A stretch of DNA of 64,000 nt from Bacillota bacterium. Its GTDB lineage: Bacteria; Bacillota; Clostridia; Lachnospirales; Lachnospiraceae. Below are positions 1-8,059 of the stretch, piece after piece. The first letter of the stretch is position 1, and every line of letters starts with the position of its first letter. The DNA is taken from assembly GCA_023391695.1 (NCBI GenBank), contig JAEWAK010000072.1, positions 1 through 64,000 on the forward strand, given 5' to 3'. The position numbers and the translations under genes are program-made. The notes under the pieces are model-generated. The model worked only from the letters and a program-made list of their open reading frames with translations. It did not search any database and was not told where the DNA came from.

Positions 1-48
1 TGCCAAAAGCAGCAGTGTTGTGAACAATAACGCGCTTCGCGATGCACA

Positions 49-71
49 CAAAACGCAAAGACAGCGTTTTG
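49..71. repeat. Intergenic perfect hairpin downstream of dnaK
   Basis: Arms CAAAACGC (49-56) and GCGTTTTG (64-71) are perfect inverted repeats around a 7-nt loop. There is no T-run on either side, so it does not look like a classical terminator. It lies in the 158 bp left of dnaK, where no gene is visible; dnaJ would be expected just outside the window. The arm resembles the dispersed palindrome family seen at 13.2 kb. Confidence 0.5.
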
Positions 72-158
72 GCGCGGCAATTCTCCGGTTTTCTGTGACT
101 TTCGCTCCGCTTCACTCACCAAAAACACGTCGCGTGTACAGGCAGTGAACAGTAACCT

Positions 159-2015
159 TTAAACTTCCCTGTAATCTCCGTCTACAACGTCATCCCCACC
201 GGTTTCCTGGCTTCCTGACATATTATCCGGAGCAGGACCTGCACCGGCAGCCTGTGCCTGTTCATACACCTTGGCAAATAAAGCCTGTGCGCTTTCCATT
301 AAAGTTTCTTTTGCCGCTTTCATGTCGGCAACTTCACCTTCGGACATAACTTCCGGATTAGACTTTTCAACTAATTCTTTTAAGCGCTGTAAATCAGCTT
401 CCACTTTGGATTTATCGGCCGGATCTATCTTGTCTCCGACTTCCTTCAATGCCTTTTCTGTCTGGAATACCATGGAATCCGCATCGTTTCTGGTTTCTAC
501 CGCTTCCTTGCGTTTCTTATCCTGTGCTTCGTATTCAGCCGCTTCTTTCACCGCTTTATCAATATCGGAATCGGATAAATTAGAACCTGCCGTAATGGTT
601 ATATGCTGCTCCCTGCCAGTTCCCAAGTCCTTGGCAGATACATTAACAATACCATTGGCATCGATATCAAAGGTTACTTCAATCTGGGGAACACCTCTTC
701 TTGCCGGCGGAATTCCATCCAGTCTGAATTGTCCAAGGCTCTTGTTATCTTTGGCAAATTGTCTTTCACCCTGTACTACATTAATATCAACTGCGCTCTG
801 GTTATCGGCAGCCGTAGAAAATACCTGGCTTTTTTTGGTAGGAATGGTTGTATTTCTTTCAATTAACCTGGTTGCCACACCGCCCATGGTTTCAATACTT
901 AAGGACAATGGTGTAACATCAAGGAGAAGAATATCTCCTGCACCGGCATCACCGGCTAATTTACCGCCCTGGACGGAAGCGCCGATTGCCACACATTCGT
1001 CCGGATTTAAGGATTTGGAGGGTTCATGGCCGGTTAATTGTTTTACCTTATCCTGCACGGCAGGAGTACGGGTAGATCCGCCTACCAGTAATACTTTCTT
1101 TAATTCGGACGCGGTAATTCCTGCATCTCTTAAAGCATTCTGAACCGGGGCAGCGGTCCTTTCCACCAAATCATGGGTTAATTCATCAAATTTTGCTCTG
1201 GTCAGGTTTAAATCAAAATGTTTTGGTCCTTCCGCTGTTGCTGTGATGAAAGGAAGGTTAATGTTGGTGGTTGTAGCAGAAGATAATTCTTTCTTGGCTT
1301 TTTCTGCTGCTTCCCTTAATCTTTGAAGTGCCATCTTATCCAGGGATAAGTCAACACCTTCCGTTTTCTTGAATTCATCAATCATATATCTGGTGATTCT
1401 TTCATCAAAGTCATCGCCGCCGAGTCTGTTATCCCCGGAGGTAGCTAAAACTTCAATTACACCGTCACCGATTTCAATAATAGATACATCGAAAGTACCG
1501 CCGCCTAAATCGTATACCATGATTTTCTGTTCATGTTCATTATCAAGACCATAAGCTAAGGCTGCTGCGGTTGGCTCGTTGATAATTCTCTTAACATCAA
1601 GGCCTGCAATTTTACCGGCATCCTTGGTTGCCTGTCTTTGGGCATCGTTAAAGTAAGCAGGAACCGTAATAACTGCTTCCGTAACCTTTTCACCCAGATA
1701 GCTTTCCGCATCTGACTTTAATTTCTGCAGTACCATTGCGGAAATTTCCTGTGGTGTATATTTCTTATCGTCAATGCTTACCCTGTAATCAGTTCCCATA
1801 TGTCTTTTAATGGATGATATGGTTTTATCTGAATTGGTAACTGCCTGACGTTTTGCAGATTCACCAACTAATCTTTCTCCTGTTTTTGTAAAGGCTACAA
1901 CGGACGGAGTCGTCCTGGCACCTTCCGTATTGGCAATAACTACCGGCTTTCCGCCTTCCATAACTGCAACACATGAATTTGTTGTACCTAAGTCAATTCC
2001 TATGATTTTACCCAT
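159..2015 (-). CDS. dnaK: Molecular chaperone DnaK (Hsp70)
   Basis: ATP-dependent cytosolic chaperone that binds exposed hydrophobic peptides, with DnaJ as J-domain partner and GrpE as nucleotide exchange factor. The 618 residues are full length for a Firmicute DnaK. The N-terminus carries the Hsp70 phosphate-1 motif IGIDLGTTNS (residues 5-14). The second ATPase signature YDLGGGTFDVS lies near residue 170. The substrate-binding domain runs from about 385 to 500 and is followed by a helical lid and a disordered acidic tail ending in DGDYREV. A strong AGGAGG Shine-Dalgarno precedes the ATG at 2015. It is the third gene of the leftward hrcA-grpE-dnaK operon, so it should be controlled by HrcA at CIRCE. 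Identification is certain. Confidence 0.98.
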   Translation of the reverse strand: MGKIIGIDLGTTNSCVAVMEGGKPVVIANTEGARTTPSVVAFTKTGERLVGESAKRQAVTNSDKTISSIKRHMGTDYRVSIDDKKYTPQEISAMVLQKLKSDAESYLGEKVTEAVITVPAYFNDAQRQATKDAGKIAGLDVKRIINEPTAAALAYGLDNEHEQKIMVYDLGGGTFDVSIIEIGDGVIEVLATSGDNRLGGDDFDERITRYMIDEFKKTEGVDLSLDKMALQRLREAAEKAKKELSSATTTNINLPFITATAEGPKHFDLNLTRAKFDELTHDLVERTAAPVQNALRDAGITASELKKVLLVGGSTRTPAVQDKVKQLTGHEPSKSLNPDECVAIGASVQGGKLAGDAGAGDILLLDVTPLSLSIETMGGVATRLIERNTTIPTKKSQVFSTAADNQSAVDINVVQGERQFAKDNKSLGQFRLDGIPPARRGVPQIEVTFDIDANGIVNVSAKDLGTGREQHITITAGSNLSDSDIDKAVKEAAEYEAQDKKRKEAVETRNDADSMVFQTEKALKEVGDKIDPADKSKVEADLQRLKELVEKSNPEVMSEGEVADMKAAKETLMESAQALFAKVYEQAQAAGAGPAPDNMSGSQETGGDDVVDGDYREV

Positions 2016-2065
2016 ATTCTATTCCTCCTATAATAATTTCAAATATTTAAATGTTAATATATTTA

Positions 2066-2104
2066 AAAGTGAATATTCATAAACACCTAGTAAATGTTCA
2101 CTTT
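2066..2104. other. Inverted repeat between grpE and dnaK
   Basis: Arms AAAGTGAA (2066-2073) and TTCACTTT (2097-2104) face each other in the 148-bp grpE-dnaK spacer, which is otherwise AT-rich. It could be an mRNA processing or stabilising hairpin that adjusts dnaK levels relative to grpE, as intergenic hairpins do in other dnaK operons. That role is inference only. Confidence 0.3.
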
Positions 2105-2163
2105 GAATTGCTGCAAATAAGTAACTGCCAGATAATTTAAACCATTAAGCCGGAATACCACCG

Positions 2164-2868
2164 CTAATTTACGACCTTGACCATACTGTGGCGTACCACG
2201 GTATCCCTGTACGTATAACCCTTCTGGAATTCTTCCGCTACCAGATTCTCCTCCAGTTCGGGGTCTTGTGCATGCATGACCGCATTGTGGAAATTAGGAT
2301 CAAATGCCTTGCCTACCGCTTCAATCGGTCTTAAACCCGCATCCGTTAATGTGGTTAACAACTGTTTGTAAATCTTCTCGATACCCTGTGCAAAGGCGCC
2401 TTCCTTTTCTTCTTCCGTAATGGCACCTAAACCTCTTTCAAAATTATCAATGACTGGGAGCACTTTTTCAATAATATCCCTGGCACCGACTTCAAACATC
2501 TGGGCTTTTTCTTTCTCCGAACGCTTGCGGTAATTATCAAACTCAGCCATGGTCCGCATCAATTTATCATTTAATTCCTCGATTTTTAAGTCTTTCTTAT
2601 CTTTTTTCTCCTTCTTATCCTTACGGAAGAAGGATTTTCCGGTTTTGACTTCTCCGTTTTCTTCACTTTCTTCTTCCAGGCCGGAAGCATTGTCTTCCTC
2701 AACAGTACTGCTTTCCTTCTCTTCCTTGTATTGGGAATCGTCTGCCGTATCTCCTGCTGCGTTATCCGTATTTACAGTTCCTTCGTTCTCTGATTCCATG
2801 TCCTGGTTTACACCATCTTCTATCTTTTCTTCCACAGAATTCTTCTTCTCTTCCACTCCTGTAACCAC
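2164..2868 (-). CDS. grpE: Nucleotide exchange factor GrpE
   Basis: Co-chaperone that releases ADP from DnaK. The protein has 234 residues. It opens with about 90 acidic, low-complexity residues rich in Glu and Asp, followed by a Lys/Glu stretch, then the GrpE long helix (KIEELNDKLMRTMAEFDNYRKR) and the conserved core with VLPVIDNFERGL and a C-terminal beta region ending in RDTVVRHSMVKVVN. The listed start is a GTG at 2868. A second in-frame GTG at 2856 sits 8 nt after an AAGGTGG Shine-Dalgarno, so the true start may be four codons later. It lies directly downstream of hrcA and upstream of dnaK on the same strand. Confidence 0.96.
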   Translation of the reverse strand: MVTGVEEKKNSVEEKIEDGVNQDMESENEGTVNTDNAAGDTADDSQYKEEKESSTVEEDNASGLEEESEENGEVKTGKSFFRKDKKEKKDKKDLKIEELNDKLMRTMAEFDNYRKRSEKEKAQMFEVGARDIIEKVLPVIDNFERGLGAITEEEKEGAFAQGIEKIYKQLLTTLTDAGLRPIEAVGKAFDPNFHNAVMHAQDPELEENLVAEEFQKGYTYRDTVVRHSMVKVVN

Positions 2869-2879
2869 CTTTCCTTATG

Positions 2880-3908
2880 TTAGGTCTTTTTCTTAAATAT
2901 GTCATCCAGCTGCACCATAAGTGTATGCAGTGTACCGACTACTTTTTCGTAATCCATTCTTTTCGGACCGATAATTCCAATCTTGCCATAAACACCATCT
3001 TCAATTTCATAAGTGGCAGTAACTACGGAACAGTCCTTCATGGCTTCCACCGGCGTTTCACTGCCGATATAAACCTGAATACCTCCGTTATCCGTACTTT
3101 CCGTTTTATTAATGAGTTCCGTCAGCTGTTTCTGCTCCTCAAAAGTTCCCATTAATTCGGTTATTTTTTCAACATCATTTAGTTCCGGATATTTCAGTAT
3201 GTTCGTAGCACCGCTGGTATAAACCTCCACTTCTTCCTCTTCACTGATCGCCTGTGCAATGGTATCCAGAATGTCACTTACCAGATTGCTGTAATTACCG
3301 GCCTGTTCCTTGATTTTTTGAATTACAGGCATATTAATTTCTGTTAGATCCAAACCCTGGAGAAAGGTATTAAATACGATATTCAGCTTCAATAAAATGT
3401 CTTTATCTATTAATTCTGAAATAGCAATCATTTTATTTTTAACCACATTGCCTTCCAGTACAATGATAGCAAGTATACTGTCAGCATCTACTTCCGTCAA
3501 TTGTATAAACTTGACTTTTTTACTTCTATACTGTGGTTTTGTTACCAAGGTAGCATAGTTGGTATTAACGGCCAGCAGCTTGGCAATCTGCTTTAAGAGT
3601 AAATCAATCTTACCCGCTTTCTCGATTAAGAGTTCCTTCATATTCTCAACTTCATGAACCTTATCTTCCAGCATGGTATCAACATATAAACGGTAACCTT
3701 TATCAGATGGAATACGGCCTGCAGAGGTATGGGGCTGAAGAATGTATCCAAGCTCCTCCAAATCAGCCATTTCATTTCTTATAGTAGCGGAACTTAGATT
3801 CAAATCGGTATACTTCGAAATTGTCCGTGATCCGACAGGCTCACCGGTTTCCAGATAATTACGGATTATTGCTTGTAATATCTTTAATTTTCTTTCATCC
3901 AACTGCAT
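2880..3908 (-). CDS. hrcA: Heat-inducible transcription repressor HrcA
   Basis: Represses class I heat-shock genes by binding CIRCE; its folding depends on GroE. The 342 residues are the normal length. The N-terminal winged helix-turn-helix (about 1-75) includes KLKILQAIIRNYLETGEPVGSRTISK and the segment SSATIRNEMADLEELGYI. The rest is the GAF-like HrcA core, with the family-typical PHTSAGRIPSDKGYR. A GGGAGG Shine-Dalgarno precedes the ATG at 3908. It is the first gene of the operon and is preceded by a perfect CIRCE and a consensus promoter, so it is autoregulated. Identification is certain. Confidence 0.98.
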   Translation of the reverse strand: MQLDERKLKILQAIIRNYLETGEPVGSRTISKYTDLNLSSATIRNEMADLEELGYILQPHTSAGRIPSDKGYRLYVDTMLEDKVHEVENMKELLIEKAGKIDLLLKQIAKLLAVNTNYATLVTKPQYRSKKVKFIQLTEVDADSILAIIVLEGNVVKNKMIAISELIDKDILLKLNIVFNTFLQGLDLTEINMPVIQKIKEQAGNYSNLVSDILDTIAQAISEEEEVEVYTSGATNILKYPELNDVEKITELMGTFEEQKQLTELINKTESTDNGGIQVYIGSETPVEAMKDCSVVTATYEIEDGVYGKIGIIGPKRMDYEKVVGTLHTLMVQLDDIFKKKT

Positions 3909-3933
3909 CTAATCCCTCCCGCTTTTTTGATTG

Positions 3934-3960
3934 TTAGCACTCACTCGAATAGAGTGCTAA
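3934..3960. promoter_or_regulatory. CIRCE operator
   Basis: TTAGCACTC (3934-3942), a 9-nt spacer, then GAGTGCTAA (3952-3960). This is an exact match to the CIRCE consensus recognised by HrcA. It lies 26 bp upstream of the hrcA start and just downstream of the promoter, so bound HrcA would block transcription of hrcA-grpE-dnaK. Confidence 0.98.
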
Positions 3961-3973
3961 TATCTTTATACAT

Positions 3974-4002
3974 AAAATATCACTATCAATTTACTTTGTC
4001 AA
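3974..4002 (-). promoter_or_regulatory. Sigma-A-type promoter of hrcA-grpE-dnaK
   Basis: On the minus strand TTGACA (3997-4002) is followed by a 17-bp spacer and TATTTT (3974-3979). The predicted transcript starts at the edge of CIRCE. Confidence 0.85.
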
Positions 4003-4077
4003 GTGCTATTTTTGATTTTTAATTGATTTTATTATAAATGGTTATGCCGGCAATTATTCGCCCTTAACCGCTTAAAT

Positions 4078-4118
4078 AATAAAGCCGCCATGAACTTATC
4101 ATTCACAGCAGCTTTATT
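4078..4118 (-). terminator. Long hairpin between the agr locus and hrcA
   Basis: Arms AATAAAGC (4078-4085) and GCTTTATT (4111-4118) extend inward to about 17 pairs, allowing G-U pairs, with a 7-nt loop. It sits between agrD and the hrcA promoter, where a transcription stop is expected. The tail is only weakly T-rich. The hairpin also lies inside a 29-codon open frame (4032-4121, minus). Apart from these elements the 3909-4276 gap shows nothing. Confidence 0.5.
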
Positions 4119-4276
4119 CATTCTATATTTATCCTATAATCTTATTTGATCCATTAGTCGTCAGTGAAAAATCGGTAATTTCCCAATCAGGCCTCCCTGC
4201 TTTCCCAAAAACTTATACCCGGGACCCAGGAAGAAAAATTATATCTTTTTAAATATTTACCATATCTAAAAAAGCC

Positions 4277-4399
4277 TTACTTTTTTCTTAATCTTTCAGG
4301 CATTTCAGGTTCATAAAAAAACCATTTGCTTACGCTTAGATTAGATATCATTGCAACATTAATTACTACTGCCGCTAAGATATTATACATTTTCTTCAT
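4277..4399 (-). CDS. agrD: AgrD-like cyclic autoinducer peptide precursor
   Basis: A 40-residue precursor of the AgrD family, read from the ATG at 4399. An AGGAGG Shine-Dalgarno lies 9 nt upstream, inside agrB, and the two genes overlap by 17 nt. It has a Lys-containing start, an amphipathic hydrophobic leader (residues 5-20), the core SVSKWFFY (22-29) and a charged tail with EPEMPERL (30-37). The family layout is leader, ring, then a Pro/Glu recognition tail cut by AgrB, as in AgrD of staphylococci and C. perfringens. The tail aligns well, but Ser24 occupies the place of the usual ring Cys. The predicted product is therefore a five-residue lactone (Ser24 to Phe28), not a thiolactone. Exact ends of the mature peptide are inference. 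Confidence 0.88.
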   Translation of the reverse strand: MKKMYNILAAVVINVAMISNLSVSKWFFYEPEMPERLRKK

Positions 4400-4976
4400 T
4401 TACAAATTCCTCCTTTTTCTTTTCATAATAACCGACAACTAACGAACCTGCAGATGTGATGCCAGCGAGTTCTATATATACGGCATAAGCCGTGTTTCCT
4501 GTGAGATAAAGAAAAGCAATCCCGGCTGAAAACAATAAACATAATACAATTACAATTAATTTAAACCTGGGCCTGTCCATTTCCCCTATTGGTTTGTTTT
4601 TATTCTCCAGCGGAGAAAATATAAGTATTATTATTATGGATACCAGATACAAAATAAATAACCCATTGGAAGCACCAATCGTTTTTCCGATAAGCATACA
4701 GGACAAATAGCAGCTTAAAGTCACCAGACAGCAGCTCCAATATTTTTTCGCATGATAGCCGCCGGTATAGCTTCTTAGAAGCACAAGGCAGGCTAAAAAT
4801 ATTCCGGTTTCCATAATATCGCTTTTTATAACTGCCAGAACCAGAATCATAAGAAATGAAAAAACCGATGACAATATCGTCTGAAGCCCATATATGTATA
4901 GTTCTTCATCTTCTTCCCTGGTAACTCCGGTCCTTACGAAAAAAGATGCTATATTTTTTGAAAGTAATAAAAGCAT
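4383..4976 (-). CDS. agrB: AgrB-type peptide-processing membrane protease
   Basis: Integral membrane cysteine endopeptidase that cuts the C-terminal tail from AgrD and helps cyclise the signal peptide. The 197 residues are the normal AgrB length. The catalytic His75 and Cys82 lie in the motif RSYTGGYHAKKYWSC with the family spacing. Several hydrophobic segments (about 34-65, 84-120, 138-180) and the conserved PLENKNKP region (about 122-129) follow. A GGAGG Shine-Dalgarno precedes the ATG at 4976. It sits between agrC and agrD on the same strand. The gene order agrA-agrC-agrB-agrD differs from the classical B-D-C-A. Confidence 0.94.
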   Translation of the reverse strand: MLLLLSKNIASFFVRTGVTREEDEELYIYGLQTILSSVFSFLMILVLAVIKSDIMETGIFLACLVLLRSYTGGYHAKKYWSCCLVTLSCYLSCMLIGKTIGASNGLFILYLVSIIIILIFSPLENKNKPIGEMDRPRFKLIVIVLCLLFSAGIAFLYLTGNTAYAVYIELAGITSAGSLVVGYYEKKKEEFVNEENV

Positions 4977-5058
4977 ACTCTTCCCTCCTGTCGATAATAT
5001 AGCAGCTTTTTGTATTTTAATGTCGAAAATGTAATTTTTGCGGCCCGAAATGTAATTT

Positions 5059-6369
5059 TTACCTCTTTAAAGGTATTCGGGCTACAAATGTAAACGCATT
5101 ATTTTCATAGCCGTAAGTAGAACTGCCCTTCATTTTTTTAACGACATATACCATGTTATTTAAGCCATACCCGTGATTCACGGCATCTGCCTTTTGGGTT
5201 TTAATTTTTCCGTTTTCGTATTGCGGTTTACGGCTGCTGTTTGTTATGGAAAAAATCAAATCCAGTTTTTTATATATTTTTATATTGATATAAACATTGG
5301 TGTACCCTTCCGAAATCAAACGTTCGCATTCTTCGATTGCATTGTCGAAGGCATTTCCCAGCAGGGTACATAAATGCAGCGGATTTAATATTCCGTCTTC
5401 AAAATTTTCCGCCATGATTGATACGGGAATTTTCATTTTCGTTGCTATGTATTTTTTCTCATACAAAATTGCATCAACAACCGGATTATTGGTTTTTGCT
5501 ATAACCACATTCTCGTTTAATTCAACCTCCAGCAGCTGCAAATACTGTTTTAAATCCTTGATCTTGTCCTGCTCCGTCAGGGATGACATTACCAGAAGGT
5601 GATTCTTAAAATCATGGTATAACTTGTTTGCTCTGGTATAGGACTGCTTTAATTCACTAAAGTATTGTCCCTGCAGTTTGACTTGCTGTTCCATTAATAA
5701 AACTTTATACTTTACCTGTTCGCCCTCATCCAGTTTATTATAAATAAATAATAGAAATATATTAATCATCAATAATCCCAGCACAGTCAGATACAACAAC
5801 AGGATTCTTTTCGAATCCAAGACCACATTCAGGGAATAATCGAACAGAAACAGTAATAAGCAAACACTGACAACCGGCATTGCATATAACAGCAGCATAT
5901 TTTTTAACGGCATTTTTTCCCGGTCCCTTTTCCAATACGCGGACATGGTAAAAACAATTACACATAGGAACGTTTTGGAGATTACCGTCAGTATCGTATT
6001 AATTAAATTCATATCGTAAATCACGGTAAAATCAACCTTTAAAATACTTAAAGTTAATATATATACCAAATTGTCCACGATCACCAATAATATGTTGTAA
6101 AGAACGACCAGAAATACTTTAACCCTGGTTTTTCCTTCAAAAATAAAGTTGCATGCAATAATTTCATAAATGGTCGAAATTAAAAACGCTAGTCCGATTA
6201 CCTGTGCAATCACATTACCGACGATAACGACCGTTAAAAAATCCACAAGGATTGCACCATAATAAACATATGCAGGACGTTCCTGCCTTCCAATGCAGAC
6301 ATCCAGAAAAAGAAACAACAGCCAACTTTCAATTAATGTTGCAATATAACTGACAATTTCATAAAGCAT
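5059..6369 (-). CDS. agrC: AgrC-like sensor histidine kinase (HPK10, GHKL ATPase)
   Basis: Membrane sensor for the autoinducing peptide. The 436 residues hold six or seven hydrophobic segments over about 1-210, then the HPK10-type dimerisation region with the phosphoacceptor motif YHDFKNHL (His252 or His257). A GHKL ATPase domain follows, with N-box LGNAFDNAIEEC (about 336-347) and G-box GYGLNNM. No HAMP or PAS domain is present, as expected for AgrC. GGAG lies 5 nt before the ATG at 6369. It lies downstream of the LytTR response regulator and upstream of agrB-agrD, so it should detect the peptide made by those genes. Confidence 0.93.
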   Translation of the reverse strand: MLYEIVSYIATLIESWLLFLFLDVCIGRQERPAYVYYGAILVDFLTVVIVGNVIAQVIGLAFLISTIYEIIACNFIFEGKTRVKVFLVVLYNILLVIVDNLVYILTLSILKVDFTVIYDMNLINTILTVISKTFLCVIVFTMSAYWKRDREKMPLKNMLLLYAMPVVSVCLLLFLFDYSLNVVLDSKRILLLYLTVLGLLMINIFLLFIYNKLDEGEQVKYKVLLMEQQVKLQGQYFSELKQSYTRANKLYHDFKNHLLVMSSLTEQDKIKDLKQYLQLLEVELNENVVIAKTNNPVVDAILYEKKYIATKMKIPVSIMAENFEDGILNPLHLCTLLGNAFDNAIEECERLISEGYTNVYINIKIYKKLDLIFSITNSSRKPQYENGKIKTQKADAVNHGYGLNNMVYVVKKMKGSSTYGYENNAFTFVARIPLKR

Positions 6370-6413
6370 TCCAACTCCAATCCGCGTAAACTGCGGGCAT
6401 GTAGATCAGACGG

Positions 6414-6451
6414 GTGAAAAAAATTATTCTTTATAATGTTATTTTTTTCAC
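6414..6451. other. AT-rich hairpin between agrA and agrC
   Basis: Arms of 11 nt, GTGAAAAAAAT (6414-6424) and ATTTTTTTCAC (6441-6451), are perfectly complementary. The hairpin lies in the 177-bp gap between the response-regulator gene and the kinase gene. It could partly terminate or attenuate transcription so that agrCBD is expressed differently from agrA. That role is inference. Confidence 0.4.
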
Positions 6452-6546
6452 TTATTCCCCTCTGCGTGCTCTGTACTTCTTACTTACTCCCACTGCATGC
6501 CCCGTACGCATAAACAAGAATAGCGACAAAAAGTTTTATCACCTGA

Positions 6547-7251
6547 TCACCTCGAGAACCATAAAAATGCCCTCTTGACCTCGTTTTTTCTGCTTTCACT
6601 GATTGGAATCTTCTCTCCGTTTGTAAGTACCAGATAATTGCCTTCAAAACCGGCTATGTACTTCATATTTACAATATAACTTTGATGGCACCGTAAAAAA
6701 CCTTCTTGTAAGGATTCTTCAATTGCATTTATTTTACCATAAAAGAATTCCGTATTTTTTACCGTGTGAATATCAATGACTCTGGCTTTACTTTCAAAAT
6801 ATAATATGCTTGAATAAAAAATCTTCATTGTCTTCCCTTTGGCGGAATACTGGAAATATTTCTGTTCATCCCCCAGTTCCGTAAGGGCATCCTCAATTGC
6901 CGCCAATAATTCAGTGTTCATATTTTCTTTCATAACATACCGGAATGCCCTGACTTTATATCCTTCAAAAATACTGTCCATATAATTTGTGACGAAGATT
7001 ATAATGACCTGCTGGTTCATTTCACGTATTTTATTGGCAACCTCTATGCCATTCATCTGATTCATCTGAACATCCAATAAAATAATGTCAATCTGGTTCT
7101 CCATCATCAAACAATAATTAATCAACGTATTTCCGTCCTGGAATATTTCCTTATGAATATAATTTTTTGTTCTGGCACCCCACTCATCTAAAATTGATAC
7201 AATAATATCTAATTCGTATTTCTGATCATCACATATTGCAATATTTGTCAT
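6547..7251 (-). CDS. agrA: AgrA-like LytTR response regulator
   Basis: Response regulator expected to take phosphate from the AgrC-like kinase and activate agr-controlled promoters. The 234 residues contain a receiver domain (1-120) with an acidic pair in AICDD (residues 5-9) and the phosphorylatable Asp60 in ILLDVQM. A LytTR DNA-binding domain follows (about 135-234), with FYGKINAIEESL and the typical FLRCHQSYIVNM. A GGGGAGA Shine-Dalgarno lies upstream of the ATG at 7251. It is the first gene of the leftward agr cluster and diverges from a small XRE regulator. Its upstream region holds a 20-bp perfect palindrome. Confidence 0.93.
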   Translation of the reverse strand: MTNIAICDDQKYELDIIVSILDEWGARTKNYIHKEIFQDGNTLINYCLMMENQIDIILLDVQMNQMNGIEVANKIREMNQQVIIIFVTNYMDSIFEGYKVRAFRYVMKENMNTELLAAIEDALTELGDEQKYFQYSAKGKTMKIFYSSILYFESKARVIDIHTVKNTEFFYGKINAIEESLQEGFLRCHQSYIVNMKYIAGFEGNYLVLTNGEKIPISESRKNEVKRAFLWFSR

Positions 7252-7287
7252 GTTTTCATCTCCCCTAGCATGATTAACAAGTTACGT

Positions 7288-7307
7288 TGGTGTAAATACT
7301 TACACCA
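7288..7307. promoter_or_regulatory. 20-bp palindrome upstream of agrA
   Basis: TGGTGTAAATACTTACACCA is a perfect inverted repeat with 8-bp arms. It lies 37-56 bp upstream of the agrA start. It may be an operator for the divergent XRE protein or another regulator, or a hairpin in the agrA leader. Confidence 0.5.
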
Positions 7308-7482
7308 GCGAAGTGATTATCCAGCGTTATCTTTGGTATAAAACTAAGCTTTCGGGATAAGTTTTCTGACAACTTCCCGGCCAATGTTGTTACTTATCGT
7401 TTAAACTTCAATGTAACCCCCCCTATTCATGATAATTACTAACATTATGGCATTTTATGTCGATTTTTTTATTACTTTTTAA

Positions 7483-7533
7483 TGCTACTGTTTGGTAGCA
7501 TTTTATTACTTATTATGCCACCATTTGGTAGTA
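7483..7533. promoter_or_regulatory. Two tandem operator-like palindromes before the XRE gene
   Basis: TGCTACTGTTTGGTAGCA (7483-7500) has perfect 6-bp arms TGCTAC and GTAGCA. TGCCACCATTTGGTAGTA (7516-7533) is a degenerate second copy. The two start 33 bp apart, about three helical turns, so dimers would sit on one DNA face. They lie directly upstream of the XRE Shine-Dalgarno, which fits autoregulation and possibly control of the divergent agrA. Confidence 0.6.
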
Positions 7534-7551
7534 TTATCAAGAGGTGATTTA

Positions 7552-7773
7552 ATGTATTTTGAACAATTGAGAAATTTGAGAACAGATTTCGACAAAACCC
7601 AGCAAGAAATAGCAGATTTACTAAACTGCAAACGGGAAGTTTACCGAAGATATGAAAAAGGTGAAAGGGAAATTCCTGTCTGGGCCTCAATTAAGTTAGC
7701 ACAGTACTATAATGTTTCACTGGATTATTTATTAGGCCTCACCTCTAGAAAAGAAAAATTTCCAGCGAAGTAA
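7552..7773 (+). CDS. Small XRE-family HTH regulator
   Basis: A 73-residue DNA-binding protein made almost entirely of one Cro/CI helix-turn-helix domain. The pattern TQQEIADLLNCKREVYRRYEKGEREIP is followed by the typical LAQYYNVSLDYLLGLT. The ATG at 7552 is chosen because GAGGTG lies just upstream; an earlier in-frame ATG at 7492 has no Shine-Dalgarno and falls inside the operator repeats. It is divergent from the agr locus across a 300-bp spacer with a 20-bp palindrome and two operator-like repeats, so it may regulate agr. The target is inference. A good terminator follows at 7868. Confidence 0.85.
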   Translation: MYFEQLRNLRTDFDKTQQEIADLLNCKREVYRRYEKGEREIPVWASIKLAQYYNVSLDYLLGLTSRKEKFPAK

Positions 7774-7867
7774 TTTTAACTTTTTGATGAATAGAATGAC
7801 CTTGTATTATTTATGACTGATAAGAAATTCTTTGTTGGAAATGGGGAGTATTTTAATTAATAAAGTC

Positions 7868-7901
7868 AGAGGACTGGGGGGATAAGTCCTCTTATTTTTT
7901 T
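7868..7901 (+). terminator. Rho-independent terminator of the XRE gene
   Basis: Arms AGAGGACT (7868-7875) and AGTCCTCT (7885-7892) are followed by TATTTTTTT on the plus strand. Confidence 0.85.
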
Positions 7902-7997
7902 GTTTATATTATTCTGAAAAAAATTGCTGAAATATAGAAGAGTAAATCAGAGCTAAGAAAGAAATGTTTTGCTGCCGTGATAGTCAAATAAATCCGA

Positions 7998-8018
7998 CTC
8001 CTGCCGGTTAAGCAGGAG
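7998..8018 (-). terminator. Hairpin downstream of hemW
   Basis: Arms CTCCTGC (7998-8004) and GCAGGAG (8012-8018) with a 7-nt loop lie 42 bp past the hemW stop. The tail on the minus strand is only moderately T-rich. A second small hairpin, CTGTAA/TTACAG, lies at 8042-8055. These probably end the lepA-hemW transcript. Confidence 0.45.
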
Positions 8019-8059
8019 ACTTCCTTGTGGTTTTCATGCAACTGTAAAGTTACAGATGT

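Noticed and set aside
271..1143. 290-codon plus-strand frame antisense to dnaK
   Set aside because: It is an antisense shadow of dnaK, a highly conserved gene; no Shine-Dalgarno and no protein-like domain pattern.
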